Assembly (NCBI GenBank): GCA_016765295.1
Contig: JAESQF010000065.1
Location: 1-43,364, forward strand
Length of the DNA: 43,364 nucleotides
Source: Oleispira sp.
GTDB lineage: Bacteria > Pseudomonadota > Gammaproteobacteria > Pseudomonadales > Oceanobacteraceae
Direction: 5' to 3'
This document shows positions 8,676-18,379 of the stretch, one piece after another; position 1 is the first letter of the stretch, and each line of letters starts with the position of its first letter. The notes below the pieces were generated by a model. The model was not told where the DNA came from and ran no database searches. It saw only the letters and a program-made list of their open reading frames with translations. Position numbers and translations under genes: made by a program.

Positions 8676-9141
8676 ACGCATATCCTGAGGGGCTAATACA
8701 GAGTTCTAAATCAGTAACAGAATCAACACAGATCCTAAGACTTTGAAAAGGAATTTGATTACCATCACCATCAAAAGTAAGGGTAAAAGGTGCTGCCGTA
8801 AGTGCAGAGCAAGTCGCTGATAAGTTAGTTCCAAAGCGCACCTGCTCTGAACCACGCTCTACCTGTGCACTAAAAGTTATTCCCGAACCACCTTCGACAT
8901 CAAGATGCCACTCACCCGATATTTCAGACACGGTTAACGTAACATTCTCTGCCGATGAGGCACGAGATAATGAGGTTTGCTGAGCTAAACGTGCAGAAGC
9001 CAATAATTGGTTTTTAATAATTGTGGTTGAGTAACTTTGAGAACTGGGGAATCGACTAATAGCAAAGGCTGAAAGGATCCCCAATAAAATAATTACTGTC
9101 ACTAATTCTATTAGGGTGAAGCCTTGCTGATTATTTTGCAT
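8653..9141 (-). CDS. mshC: MSHA pilus minor prepilin MshC
   Basis: The short leader MQNNQQG is followed by FTLIELVTVIILLGILSAFA, a typical prepilin cleavage site with Glu5. The protein is compact, about 162 residues, with paired C-terminal cysteines. An alternative in-frame ATG at 9177 would add 12 residues but would place a stable hairpin (9154-9173) within the coding sequence. The ATG at 9141 is preferred because it lies just past that hairpin and gives a normal leader length. Neither start has a strong ribosome-binding site. Confidence 0.82.
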   Translation of the reverse strand: MQNNQQGFTLIELVTVIILLGILSAFAISRFPSSQSYSTTIIKNQLLASARLAQQTSLSRASSAENVTLTVSEISGEWHLDVEGGSGITFSAQVERGSEQVRFGTNLSATCSALTAAPFTLTFDGDGNQIPFQSLRICVDSVTDLELCISPSGYAYEGSCIP

Positions 9142-9153
9142 AAATAATAATGA

Positions 9154-9173
9154 CAAGAGCCGGTTGGCTCTTG
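9154..9173 (-). terminator. Hairpin between mshA and mshC (attenuator or processing site)
   Basis: CAAGAGCC-AACC-GGCTCTTG is a perfect 8-bp stem with a 4-base loop, 11 bp past the mshA stop in the direction of transcription. It is followed by the T-rich TCATTATTATTTATG. Such a partial terminator would let the major pilin mshA be made in excess over the minor pilins downstream. That role is inferred from position. Confidence 0.6.
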
Positions 9174-9183
9174 CCATTTAACA

Positions 9184-9657
9184 TTAACAGCCGCTGGTGG
9201 TTGCTGGTGCTACTGAAGCGGGTGCCTGTGAAATTGCGGCTGCTGGCGGAGCTGCTGGCGCTGCTGCTACAGCCTCGGTATAAACGACTGAACAATCTGC
9301 CGGAGTTGGAGCATCTGATAAAGATACCGTTCCCCCACTAACTGCATAATCGTCCGTTGAAATTTGTGCGGCAACCATAATACCAACTTCCGAGGGATAT
9401 CCATTTAGCATCACAATTGTAACTCCTTCCAAGACAACTGCATCAGATCCACTATCACCATTAGCAAGCTGTTGAGCATGAGCAATATTCGCAGCAGCTT
9501 TCATAGAACCTGCAGCACCATTTATACTCGCAGACCTAGCATTTCCCCCAAGATCAGCAAATCTTGGTAAGGCGAAGGCCGATAGCACTCCTAAAATAAC
9601 AATTACCATAATTAATTCAATTAAGGTAAAGCCTGCTTGTTTGTTAATTTTTATCAT
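9184..9657 (-). CDS. mshA: Major MSHA pilin subunit MshA
   Basis: The leader MIKINKQAG precedes FTLIELIMVIVILGVLSAFA, a perfect type IV prepilin motif. The following PRFADLGGNARSASINGAAGSMKAAANIAHA is characteristic of MshA. The precursor has 157 residues. Two cysteines, in PADCSVV and the C-terminal SGC, should form the pilin disulfide. The stretch between them is extremely rich in Ala and Pro, which is unusual. An AGAGG site lies 5 bases before the ATG. A hairpin follows the gene, consistent with higher expression than its neighbours. Confidence 0.92.
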   Translation of the reverse strand: MIKINKQAGFTLIELIMVIVILGVLSAFALPRFADLGGNARSASINGAAGSMKAAANIAHAQQLANGDSGSDAVVLEGVTIVMLNGYPSEVGIMVAAQISTDDYAVSGGTVSLSDAPTPADCSVVYTEAVAAAPAAPPAAAISQAPASVAPATTSGC

Positions 9658-9676
9658 AAACGCCTCTAGCTACCAT

Positions 9677-10291
9677 TCAATCATGCTCAAAAAAAGTAAT
9701 CACCTGACCTGTTGCCAGATCATATTCAATACGAAATTCATCTTCACTTAGAAGATATCGAAATCGACATTTCCCTTGGTTAAACTTAGCCAGATAAAAA
9801 TCATCTTTATCGGTTTTGTTTTTAACCTTAGGCGCCGAATCTTTTAATAAGCCATTCCATAGCCTTCGACAAGTTAAGTCATCTATAGTTGTAACAAGAT
9901 TATGCTTACGCCGATCATAACTACTGTCAATCACGACAACATCAACCGGCCAACCACTATTCCCTACTAGTACTCTGCCTCCTCCATAACTTTCAATCAT
10001 CACAACCTCACTTTTCGAACCTTGAGATTGCCATAAGTTATGAATGATATTCACCGCCGAACGCAATGAATTGGCACTCATTTTCACACTGCTTTTATGC
10101 GCATCATGTTGTAAGCTCGAAAACTTCGGTATAAAAACCGATACTAAAATTATCGAGACAAGTAGTACTAGAATGAACTCAAATAAACTAAAACCTGCTT
10201 TATTAATTAACCCTGTACTATTAATACTAGTCAAGTGTACTAATGTTTTCCTATTCAAGTTACGAATGTATACAAAATTATTATTCTGCAT
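9677..10291 (-). CDS. mshB: MshB-type prepilin
   Basis: A prepilin-like protein lies between mshG and mshA, the position of mshB in Vibrio and Shewanella. The cleavage motif is AG-FSLFEFILVLLVSIILVSVFIPKF, with Glu5 kept. The usual LIE triplet is replaced by LFE, and the predicted leader is very long (33 residues) from the only ATG. The rest is hydrophilic, with a Cys pair (LTCRRLW and GKCRFRYL). It is longer than typical MshB. The start overlaps the mshG stop by one base (TAATG), so translation is probably coupled. Confidence 0.75.
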   Translation of the reverse strand: MQNNNFVYIRNLNRKTLVHLTSINSTGLINKAGFSLFEFILVLLVSIILVSVFIPKFSSLQHDAHKSSVKMSANSLRSAVNIIHNLWQSQGSKSEVVMIESYGGGRVLVGNSGWPVDVVVIDSSYDRRKHNLVTTIDDLTCRRLWNGLLKDSAPKVKNKTDKDDFYLAKFNQGKCRFRYLLSEDEFRIEYDLATGQVITFFEHD

Positions 10292-11514
10292 TATTTACTT
10301 CCCATCGCTCCACTAAGATCCCAAATAGGTAAAAAGACCCCTAATGCTAGAACCAAAACTAAACAACCTAGAAAAACTAATAAAATAGGCTCTATAGAGT
10401 CTGCAAGTTGCTTCAATTCATAATCAATTTCTTCCTCATAGAAATCAGCGACATCGTCTAAAAGAGTATCGACTGAGCCTGTTTCCTCTCCTACTGACAT
10501 CATTTGCAATACCAGAGGGGTGAATAAACCTGTTGCTGCTGCAGTGCTAGTTAAACGCTCTCCTCGCTCTACACCTCTATACATGTCACCTATAGCAGCG
10601 CCAATGGATTTATTACCAACACTTTCCGCTACGATCGATAAAGCTTTTAAAATAGGCACACCAGATGCGAGCATCATGGAAAACGTACGAGAGAATCTAG
10701 ATAATGCTATACGTTTAAAGAGTGATCCAAATAAAGGAATACGTAACTTCATTCCATCCCACCAAAGCAGTCCTTCTGGGGTGCTGATATAACGAAACCA
10801 TGCAAAACCACCACCGAATATAATTATAAGTATTAACCACCAATAATTAATGGTGAATTCTGAGCTCGCAATTAAAATACGCGTCGCTAAAGGCAGGTCT
10901 GCCCCTAACTTAGCAAAAACACTGGCGAAATTTGGAATAACCATGATGTTAATAACGATCATCGCCAAGACGATAGCTGAAGTTACAAACAGCGGGTAAC
11001 GTGTTGCAGATTTAATACGTTTTTTAGTTTCTCGTTCCAGTTCTAAATGCGCAGTCAGTTTCTGAAAGGCTAAATCTAAACGCCCGGTATTTTCACCAAC
11101 ATGAATCATGCTGACAAAAATAGGAGTGAAAATTTTTGGAAATTGGCGAAAGGCCGTTGCTAATTCAGATCCTGCGATTAATGAATCTGCCAGCCCATTT
11201 AATACTTCAGCAAGGCTTTCATTATCGGTCGATTCAGCTAAACCATTAAACGCACGAATAATCGGTATACCCGCTTTTGTTAGCGCATACAGTTGCCGTG
11301 TTAAAAGTACGAGGTCATCTAAGGTGACTTTTTTCTTGAAAATGCGAAGATTAATATTTACCTTCGTCTTACTCACTACTTCAAGTTCTAAGCGAGTAAC
11401 TACTATTTTGTCTTGCTGCAACTGACTTACAGCAGCACCATGATTCGCTGCTAAAATACTACCTTCAACCAAACCACCGCGAGTATCACGACCACTATAG
11501 TGAAAACTTGGCAT
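10291..11514 (-). CDS. mshG: MSHA pilus inner-membrane platform protein MshG (type II secretion F family)
   Basis: The 407 residues have two repeated T2SSF domains (about 70-195 and 275-395) and three membrane helices, at about 170-195, 225-245 and 375-400. The sequences LDDLVLLTRQLYALTKAGIPI and MLASGVPILKALSIV mark the domain starts. MshG would form the inner-membrane platform on which MshE drives pilin addition. It begins one base after the mshE stop and touches mshB directly. The small gene mshF, usually between mshG and mshB, is absent. Confidence 0.94.
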   Translation of the reverse strand: MPSFHYSGRDTRGGLVEGSILAANHGAAVSQLQQDKIVVTRLELEVVSKTKVNINLRIFKKKVTLDDLVLLTRQLYALTKAGIPIIRAFNGLAESTDNESLAEVLNGLADSLIAGSELATAFRQFPKIFTPIFVSMIHVGENTGRLDLAFQKLTAHLELERETKKRIKSATRYPLFVTSAIVLAMIVINIMVIPNFASVFAKLGADLPLATRILIASSEFTINYWWLILIIIFGGGFAWFRYISTPEGLLWWDGMKLRIPLFGSLFKRIALSRFSRTFSMMLASGVPILKALSIVAESVGNKSIGAAIGDMYRGVERGERLTSTAAATGLFTPLVLQMMSVGEETGSVDTLLDDVADFYEEEIDYELKQLADSIEPILLVFLGCLVLVLALGVFLPIWDLSGAMGSK

Positions 11515-11515
11515 A

Positions 11516-13222
11516 CTAGCCTCCTTCCCCTAAGCTGGCGCTGATACGAAAAACTTCCTCTAGCGAAGTAACCTTTTTCTTAGCATAATCCAATGCACAT
11601 AAAGCCAGAGGCCTAAAACGAGTATGCGCCATGGCGGCTTTAGAAAAATCATCGGCGGAGTTTTTTCTCATAGCTGAAATCATTTCCTCATTAATTTCTA
11701 ATAATTCATAAATACCAATTCGACCTCGATAGCCGGTATTATTACAATGATGGCAGCCTCGCCCATGACGAAAAACGGACTGACTAATGTCGCTATCCAG
11801 TGATAGTAACCAGGCCTTTTCTTGCTCATCAGGCTGATAATCTTCTTGGCAATGATCACATAAACGCTTCACCAAGCGCTGCGCTATAACTGCCCTCAAA
11901 GAAGAAGCGACTAGATAATTATCCACTCCCATATCTAATAAACGCATCGCCGTTGATATAGCATCGTTGGTATGTAACGTAGATAGCACCATGTGTCCTG
12001 TCATGGCCGCTCGTAATCCAATCTCTGCGGTTTCATGATCTCGCATTTCGCCGACTAAAATAACATCAGGATCTTGACGTAAAGCGGCACGCAATACGGT
12101 TGAAAACTCCAAGCCAACTTTAGGATTAACTTGAACTTGATTAATTCTCGGCAAGCGATATTCGATGGGATCTTCTGCTGTTATTATTTTTCTTTCTTCT
12201 GTATTTAATATATTTAGTGCTGCATAGAGCGTCGTTGTTTTACCACTACCCGTCGGTCCAGTAACCAAAACCATGCCATGAGGTCGCTCAATCAAATAAT
12301 TAAAACGCTGCTGAATATCTTTTGGCATACCTAGGGAGTCTAAATTTAATATACCACCACTTTGATCCAACAAACGCATGACTACAGATTCACCAAACTG
12401 AACTGGCATGGTTGATAAACGCACATCGATACTTTTGTTTTTTACGCGAATATTGAAACGTCCATCTTGAGGTATACGTTTTTCTGAAATATCTAGACCC
12501 GACATGATTTTCAAGCGGGATACTAAGGCAGATGCAATACGGCGCTCTTTCATCACCTGCTCTTGCAGATCACCGTCAATTCTCATGCGGATTCTAAGTT
12601 GAGATTCTTCCGGTTCGATATGAATGTCCGACGCTTTAACCTGCACCGCATCTTCAAAAATACTTTGCAATAAACGAACAACAGGGGCGTCAGCACTATC
12701 ACTTCCGGCTGCCAAATCGCTAATATCAAAATCACTTTCTGATAGTTCACCTTCTAACTCACCGGCAATAGAAGCGATTTCATCTTGGCGACGATAAATA
12801 CTATCAAGGGTTGATAATAAATCACTCTCTGAAACAAATGCAGGAAGAACAGGCCGCTTTAGCTGCCTTTGTAGATCATCAATAACCATGAGATCTGTAG
12901 GATCAGACATTCCAATAAGAAGCCCATCGGGCTGCTCTGCTAAAACAATACATCGAAATCGCCTAGCAGAAACTTCTGGTAATATGCGCACCACATCGGC
13001 ATCAATACGATAGCGATTTAATTCAATATAAGGATAATGAAAATAGTCTGCTAAACAGATCAAAAGTTTTGCTTCAGAGACAAAACTTAGTTCAGTCAAT
13101 ACTCGTCCAATCTTTTGTCCCGTACGCTTTTGCTCAGCCAAAGCTTCCATTAGCTGCGCATTAGTGATCAGTCCTTTTTCAACTAATAAGTCACCGACTC
13201 GAACCTTTCTTTGTGCTTCCAT
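11516..13222 (-). CDS. mshE: MSHA pilus extension ATPase MshE (c-di-GMP-binding)
   Basis: The N-terminal region holds two MshEN repeats: RVGDLLVEKGLITNAQLMEA at residues 8-27, and a second beginning KIGRVLTELSFV. In the Vibrio protein these bind c-di-GMP. The GspE/PilB ATPase core follows: Walker A GPTGSGKT from about residue 322, Asp box, Walker B ILVGEMRD, and His box STLHTNDA. Two CxxC pairs (CDHC and CHHC) would bind zinc. At 568 residues it has the normal length. It powers pilus polymerisation at the cytoplasmic face and couples adhesion to c-di-GMP levels. It lies 2 bp downstream of mshN. Confidence 0.96.
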   Translation of the reverse strand: MEAQRKVRVGDLLVEKGLITNAQLMEALAEQKRTGQKIGRVLTELSFVSEAKLLICLADYFHYPYIELNRYRIDADVVRILPEVSARRFRCIVLAEQPDGLLIGMSDPTDLMVIDDLQRQLKRPVLPAFVSESDLLSTLDSIYRRQDEIASIAGELEGELSESDFDISDLAAGSDSADAPVVRLLQSIFEDAVQVKASDIHIEPEESQLRIRMRIDGDLQEQVMKERRIASALVSRLKIMSGLDISEKRIPQDGRFNIRVKNKSIDVRLSTMPVQFGESVVMRLLDQSGGILNLDSLGMPKDIQQRFNYLIERPHGMVLVTGPTGSGKTTTLYAALNILNTEERKIITAEDPIEYRLPRINQVQVNPKVGLEFSTVLRAALRQDPDVILVGEMRDHETAEIGLRAAMTGHMVLSTLHTNDAISTAMRLLDMGVDNYLVASSLRAVIAQRLVKRLCDHCQEDYQPDEQEKAWLLSLDSDISQSVFRHGRGCHHCNNTGYRGRIGIYELLEINEEMISAMRKNSADDFSKAAMAHTRFRPLALCALDYAKKKVTSLEEVFRISASLGEGG

Positions 13223-13224
13223 GG

Positions 13225-14193
13225 TTACGCCTTAGATAACGTTAAACGTTCTATTTTTCTAATCAACCACTGCTTTTGGCGACTGGATACTTGAGATAAT
13301 TGGGAAAGATCACGGTAAATAGCAATCGCCTTATCCTCTTTTCCTAATCGAAGATGATTTAAAGCAACCGCCAACTGCCAGCGAATCTGCTCAGGCTCGA
13401 TGCTAATTAATGCGTAATAATATTGATTGGATAGATGATAATAAGAGAATAACTGCAAGCCAGGGGCAATAAGTTTATACCAAGCTAAGCTATTATTTTC
13501 GGGATGTGTTTTTACTAAATCATAGAAGCTATTAGCATCTTTTTTCTTTAAAAATATTCTCGCCTGTAAAGATAAATATTCTTCACTACTACTTTCCAAT
13601 AAAACTTGTTTAATAATAGCATTCGATCTTTCTATATTGCCGTTAATAAAGTAACCCAGAGCGCTTTGATATCCTTTCTCACTTTCGCTCTTGTTTTTAG
13701 TTCTCTTAATACTGATTTCTTTAACAATAGAAACATCAGTTTTAGCGGGAATAACATGATCACGAGAAACTTTAGCTTTTGGCTTAGCAGCCTGATCATT
13801 AGAGATCCGAGATTTAGTAACTGGAGCTATAATAACAGGCTCCACATAAGCAACTAACCGTTCTGAAACATGTATAGCTTTTGGCTCCTGAAATAAGTCA
13901 TCACCACTTAAGTTAAGAGTTAAATCAATATAAGCATCGTCAATATCAACTGGCGGAGTAAAATTCGTAACAATAGGGGGGGGAATGACAACATTATTGA
14001 ATAACGGTTTATTCACTACCAGATGAAAAACATAGATAAGTATCAATAAGACACTCGCAACAATAAGCAGCCATCGTGATATATCTCTATTATTTTTTTT
14101 GGGTATTAAAGCAACAGGAAGAAAAGATGATATTTCATCTTTAATTTTATTCCTATTATCTACTTGGCGTAGCACATCATTAATTAAGCTCAT
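13225..14193 (-). CDS. mshN: MSHA biogenesis protein MshN (TPR protein)
   Basis: The protein opens with [16 protein letters not shown], the typical MshN start. A short cytoplasmic part is followed by a single membrane helix (about 42-61, WLLIVASVLLILIYVFHLVV) and a variable linker. The C-terminal part is tetratricopeptide-like (about 170-310, repeated ...ALGYFINGNIERSNAI and ...LNHLRLGKEDKAIAIYRDL). At 322 residues it is somewhat short for the family. It probably scaffolds the pilus machine across the inner membrane. It overlaps mshM by 14 bp. Confidence 0.82.
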   Translation of the reverse strand: MSLINDVLRQVDNRNKIKDEISSFLPVALIPKKNNRDISRWLLIVASVLLILIYVFHLVVNKPLFNNVVIPPPIVTNFTPPVDIDDAYIDLTLNLSGDDLFQEPKAIHVSERLVAYVEPVIIAPVTKSRISNDQAAKPKAKVSRDHVIPAKTDVSIVKEISIKRTKNKSESEKGYQSALGYFINGNIERSNAIIKQVLLESSSEEYLSLQARIFLKKKDANSFYDLVKTHPENNSLAWYKLIAPGLQLFSYYHLSNQYYYALISIEPEQIRWQLAVALNHLRLGKEDKAIAIYRDLSQLSQVSSRQKQWLIRKIERLTLSKA

Positions 14194-15100
14194 TAAGTGC
14201 CACTAAAGAAATCAATAACGTTAATAATAAAATTTCACGCCAATGATATTTATTACGTTTCAATACGGGTATTGCACCCTCGGTATCTTCTGCAGCAGCA
14301 AGAACATGAGAAGCCGAAACTTGTTTTTCTCCACCACCAAAAGCACTAAACATAGCTTTTTGCGCCACAATATTGATTATTCGTGGAATACCCAAGGTCA
14401 CTTTTGCCATTAATCTCAACGCTTTATCATCAAAAATCGGCATACCTCTATACCCTGCAAAAATCATTCGCTGCTGAATGTAATGCTGCAGACTATTATC
14501 ATCCATAGCTTTTAATTCAGCGCTATAGGATATTCTTTGCTTTAGTTGTCTAAATCGATCTGTCGCGAGTAATTCATTTAATTCAGGCTGACCAAATAAT
14601 ACGATTTGAATTAGACTGCGGCTTTCCATTTCCAGATTAGAAATCAAACGCATCGCTTCTAGGCTATCTTCAGGCAAACATTGCGCTTCATCAATGACTA
14701 AAATAACCGATTTGTTATCGACAGCAAGAGCTAATAGTTTTTCTTGAATACGTTCTTGGACTTGGTGAATATCTATATTATTAACATCAATTTCCAGTTC
14801 ATGAGCAATTGCTCGCCACAATGCTTGCGGGTTTAATGAAGGATTGGGGATATAAACTGAAACCTGATCATCGGTTAACGAATTTAGCAAACGTCGACAC
14901 AGTAGCGTCTTACCCGTCCCTACTTCTCCGGTAATTTTAATAAATCCCTCACCGGTTTGCAGGGCGTAATTTAAAACATTAAAGCATTCTTGTTGGCTGC
15001 TTAGCTCTACATAAAACTCAGTATTAGGTGCTAACGAAAATGGCTGCTGATCGAGCCCATAGTATTCTTGAAAACTGCCGATCATGTTGGCAATACTCAT
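14180..15100 (-). CDS. mshM: MSHA biogenesis ATPase MshM (ExeA-like AAA protein)
   Basis: This is an ExeA/GspA-type AAA ATPase of 306 residues. It begins with the [15 protein letters not shown] motif typical of the family, then Walker [12 protein letters not shown] and Walker [12 protein letters not shown], and a sensor region near [10 protein letters not shown]. It ends in one hydrophobic helix ([13 protein letters not shown]) and has no periplasmic peptidoglycan-binding domain, as is usual for MshM. It may assist secretin or pilus assembly at the inner membrane. Its start overlaps the mshL stop by 4 bp. Confidence 0.92.
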   Translation of the reverse strand: MSIANMIGSFQEYYGLDQQPFSLAPNTEFYVELSSQQECFNVLNYALQTGEGFIKITGEVGTGKTLLCRRLLNSLTDDQVSVYIPNPSLNPQALWRAIAHELEIDVNNIDIHQVQERIQEKLLALAVDNKSVILVIDEAQCLPEDSLEAMRLISNLEMESRSLIQIVLFGQPELNELLATDRFRQLKQRISYSAELKAMDDNSLQHYIQQRMIFAGYRGMPIFDDKALRLMAKVTLGIPRIINIVAQKAMFSAFGGGEKQVSASHVLAAAEDTEGAIPVLKRNKYHWREILLLTLLISLVALNELN

Positions 15101-16728
15101 AGTTTGCCTCCTTGCTTCAATCCTGAAAAGCGTTCATTAATACGATCCATCTCTTCGTGATGAAAATTACTATCCACAACTTTAGGCTGAATAAGTATTA
15201 CTAATTCACTTTGAACAATACTTTCTCTCTGCTGCCCAAAAAACAAACCGATATACGGGAGATCTCGTAGGTATGGAATGCCGGATTCAACAATAATCTT
15301 TTTATTTTGCATCAAGCCACCAATGACGACGACCTGGCCACTTTTGGCTTTAATAATAGAATCCGTTTCCCTTACAGTACTGAATGCTAAAGGAACTACC
15401 AACGCCCCCGAATTCAGCTCAATCGTTTTCTTCTTTTCACTCACCTCTGTAATGGTAGGGTGTACGTGTAAAATGACCTCGTTATTCTCACCAATTTGAG
15501 GGGTTACATCGAGTGCAATACCTGAGAAAAATGGTGTAAAAACAATTTCAGGAAAACTCGTAGTACTACCACTACTGGTCGTAGTAGAGGACTTTAATTC
15601 GGTAACAAAATATTCATCCGTACCTACTTTAATAACCGCTTTTTGATTATTAACCGTTGCTATTCTAGGACTGGATAATACCTTGACATCTCCTTGGGTT
15701 TCTAACATTTCAATGATGCCGCTGAAATTTCCAATATCAAAATTGATATTAAAAACACCACCTATTTCATCACTATTAACCAGTACTTCAGATGCCATGG
15801 AACCTACGACATCTAATTTAGTATCCCCTACCGAACCGTCACGTCCTGCACCAAAAGTATTCCACTCAATACCTGCTTGAAATCCTTTACTTAAAGAGAC
15901 TTCTAATATTTTCGCCTCAATTAATACCTGTCTTCTGACACTAAGCTCCGAGCGCTCAAGAAACGTTTCAATATTTTTTAGCGTTTCAGGCATTCCTCTT
16001 ACAATGACCATTCCTGACTGTGCATCGACAACAATACTGGCATTATCGTTATTGGATATCATCATTTTTAACGTTATTTTTAATTGACCCCAGAAATCGG
16101 CTTCTGAATTAGTATTCACTTGTGTCGAATTAATCGCTTGAGTCGTAGAAGATGTACTTCTTGAGTTATTACTATCTTCTTCACTATCAACTGAAGTAAC
16201 CTGGCCACTACTTATCCGCATACCAGATGAACCAGAACGGTTTACATTGAGGTAATTAATCGGAAAAATTTTAGTTTTAATCCTAGAGGGAGTTACCTGA
16301 ATGCCATAGCTTGATACTTGATATTCATAACCATATATATCGCGAACAGCATCAAGCGTTTCCATAACCGTGACATTTTTTAACTTTAGAGTCACTTCAC
16401 CGTCCACATCATTATGAACGACTAAGTTATATGACGTTCCTTCAACAAGACTCATAAGGAAAGATTTAATATTTATTCCATTAGCAGTGACATCAAAACG
16501 CACATCTAAAATATCGAGTTCAGGCACCGGTGGAATTAATTGCCGTATAAAATAATCTTCCTCCTCAGTATCGCCTTCCTCTTCATCCCAAACCAATAGA
16601 GGCTCTTCCTTTTCTTTGATAGCTTGCTTCTCATCGATAGATTCGTTTTCGCGTACGCCTTGGGCATTCGTCGCACAGGCGGTTAAATACACTAATGATA
16701 TTAAGATTATAAATAGTTTATATTTCAC
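15097..16728 (-). CDS. mshL: MSHA pilus secretin MshL (outer-membrane lipoprotein)
   Basis: The signal peptide ends in the lipobox YLTAC, so Cys18 should be lipidated. An acidic linker, a secretin N-terminal domain (about 70-150) and a Ser/Thr-rich insert (about 175-210) follow. The secretin beta-barrel domain (about 255-525) carries [35 protein letters not shown] and a VVIGGLMQ motif. It would form the outer-membrane channel for the pilus. At 543 residues it has normal length. It overlaps mshK by 11 bp and mshM by 4 bp. Confidence 0.94.
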   Translation of the reverse strand: MKYKLFIILISLVYLTACATNAQGVRENESIDEKQAIKEKEEPLLVWDEEEGDTEEEDYFIRQLIPPVPELDILDVRFDVTANGINIKSFLMSLVEGTSYNLVVHNDVDGEVTLKLKNVTVMETLDAVRDIYGYEYQVSSYGIQVTPSRIKTKIFPINYLNVNRSGSSGMRISSGQVTSVDSEEDSNNSRSTSSTTQAINSTQVNTNSEADFWGQLKITLKMMISNNDNASIVVDAQSGMVIVRGMPETLKNIETFLERSELSVRRQVLIEAKILEVSLSKGFQAGIEWNTFGAGRDGSVGDTKLDVVGSMASEVLVNSDEIGGVFNINFDIGNFSGIIEMLETQGDVKVLSSPRIATVNNQKAVIKVGTDEYFVTELKSSTTTSSGSTTSFPEIVFTPFFSGIALDVTPQIGENNEVILHVHPTITEVSEKKKTIELNSGALVVPLAFSTVRETDSIIKAKSGQVVVIGGLMQNKKIIVESGIPYLRDLPYIGLFFGQQRESIVQSELVILIQPKVVDSNFHHEEMDRINERFSGLKQGGKL

Positions 16729-17062
16729 GATTCATTCCCTTTGTAGCAGGCAGTAACTTAATGACAGCATTCACTCCTGCACGCCTAATACGAATCTGAT
16801 TAGCTTCTATTTTAATAATTATCGCACCTGATATTGACTGCCCCTCATGCAGGATTTTGTCATTTACAATTACAATTTTACGATCCTTGGACATAAGTAT
16901 TTGCTGCAATATTATTGGCTCTTTCTTTGTTATTCTACTTTTCGACGGGTTAGAAAAATGAGGCGGACGCATAGGATCCTGACCTGTATAACCTGAAGAA
17001 CTGGCCATGTAACATCCTAAAAAGAGTACAATTTTAATTAACCTATACACCCAGAACCTCAC
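16718..17062 (-). CDS. mshK: MSHA biogenesis protein MshK
   Basis: This small periplasmic protein (114 residues) has an N-terminal signal or anchor (about 5-24). DPMRPP, a motif common to MshK and PilP-like proteins, and a short beta domain (about 50-110) follow. By analogy with PilP it should link the inner-membrane MshJ/MshI2 complex to the secretin MshL, whose gene follows at once. It overlaps mshJ by 20 bp and mshL by 11 bp. Confidence 0.82.
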   Translation of the reverse strand: MRFWVYRLIKIVLFLGCYMASSSGYTGQDPMRPPHFSNPSKSRITKKEPIILQQILMSKDRKIVIVNDKILHEGQSISGAIIIKIEANQIRIRRAGVNAVIKLLPATKGMNREI

Positions 17063-17738
17063 GACTTGTACTTAAAGTATAGATCTTAATTTTTAACTTT
17101 CCGTTCGGGTACTTCTTAGCTTCATAGCGCAAATCTTGCCAAAACACCTTCCATGGCAATTTATCGATTCGTTGTAAGTATTGGACTGTACTATCATAAG
17201 TTGCCTCCATTTCAATTTCGAAAGCATGCTTGTATATAAGTCCCTCATCCGCATCTTCATTTTTATCACCGATAGTTTCAACGTCTTCTATCAAAAATAT
17301 CAAATTCTCCTTTGGTAAGTTATATAACGATATTAATTTCATTCTGCGATCGTCTTTAAGCATATTCTCTAGCAACTTGATCATTTGCTTAGGTGCAACA
17401 AGCGCTTTCGTTAATCGTCCAATATCCTCATCCAGCTGTAAGCTTTTCTCATCCAGCGCATCCAGCTCGGCATTTAATGGTTCGTTTGGATCTTGGTATT
17501 TTTTTGTCAGTGTTCTTTCTAACTGTTTCTTTAATTTTCTATTCGTAGCCACCAGGCCCTCTTGCTCACTACTCACCGCCTGATAGCTGATAAACATCGG
17601 CTCTATGACCACTATGTAAAGCATCAAACTTAAAACACTGACGATACAAACCAATATTATTTTCTGCTCTCTATCAGATGTTTTCTCATAGCTACCAATT
17701 AAATCGGCTATGGGTTTCTTCTGCCACCAAAGCATCAT
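17043..17738 (-). CDS. mshJ: MSHA biogenesis protein MshJ (PilO-like)
   Basis: The 231 residues comprise a short cytoplasmic start, one membrane helix (about 27-48), a periplasmic coiled-coil (about 55-115, rich in Glu, Lys and Leu) and a ferredoxin-like C-terminal domain. This is the layout of PilO/GspM proteins and of MshJ. It would form an inner-membrane alignment complex with MshI2 and MshK. Its start overlaps the mshI2 stop by 4 bp (ATGA). Confidence 0.85.
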   Translation of the reverse strand: MMLWWQKKPIADLIGSYEKTSDREQKIILVCIVSVLSLMLYIVVIEPMFISYQAVSSEQEGLVATNRKLKKQLERTLTKKYQDPNEPLNAELDALDEKSLQLDEDIGRLTKALVAPKQMIKLLENMLKDDRRMKLISLYNLPKENLIFLIEDVETIGDKNEDADEGLIYKHAFEIEMEATYDSTVQYLQRIDKLPWKVFWQDLRYEAKKYPNGKLKIKIYTLSTSREVLGV

Positions 17739-18379
17739 TTCCTCTCCATACTGGTTGGGTTTTCCATAGAGAGAACTGCATCCAGAGTCAGTGTTGAAAT
17801 ATAAAACTCATGCCAGCCACTATCAGATTTATTTATTTTTATCTGTTGGAAATTTCGCCCCTCATAGGAGGATTGGGTGCCTAACATCCCCATATACCTA
17901 GAAACTTGCTTAGGCGTTTTCGCATATCCAAACAGTTGTATATCTTGCCCCTGATTTAAAATTTCAAATCTCTCCAGCCAAATCCCCTTGACTGTTTGCT
18001 GCGCTAACTGATCAACCAAGCCAGTAAAGTTCTCACCCTCATTAATTGTATTTTGATATAAATAAGTAATAACCTTTTGTTTTTTCTTCAGTACCTTCTT
18101 TTCTCTAGCAATACGGTTTATTAAATTTGAATCAGCGGTTACATTAGGGATTTGTGAAATTGCACGGGTTAGAGCCTCATTTAAATCAACCTGGCGCTGC
18201 TTGCTTTTTAATACATCATTTTCTGCAGAAAATCTCATGAATACCAAAACAGCCATCAATACACAAAAAATGCTTACAACCGAAATAATAGAAATAAATA
18301 ATTTTTTAGTTTCACCAGATAACTGCGCCGGTTGAAACCTGGGTAAATAGAGATTAATTCGTTGTTTAACTTCCAGCAT
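17735..18379 (-). CDS. mshI2: MSHA biogenesis protein MshI2 (PilN-like)
   Basis: The sequence begins MLEVKQRINLYLPRFQP, close to the PilN/MshI2 motif that docks onto the PilM-like partner. A membrane helix (about 25-50) and a periplasmic coiled-coil plus small domain follow. The longest frame starts with GTG at 18394, but the ATG at 18379 has a GGTGGGG purine run upstream and fits the family start, giving 214 residues. It overlaps mshI by 14 bp and mshJ by 4 bp. Confidence 0.82.
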   Translation of the reverse strand: MLEVKQRINLYLPRFQPAQLSGETKKLFISIISVVSIFCVLMAVLVFMRFSAENDVLKSKQRQVDLNEALTRAISQIPNVTADSNLINRIAREKKVLKKKQKVITYLYQNTINEGENFTGLVDQLAQQTVKGIWLERFEILNQGQDIQLFGYAKTPKQVSRYMGMLGTQSSYEGRNFQQIKINKSDSGWHEFYISTLTLDAVLSMENPTSMERK

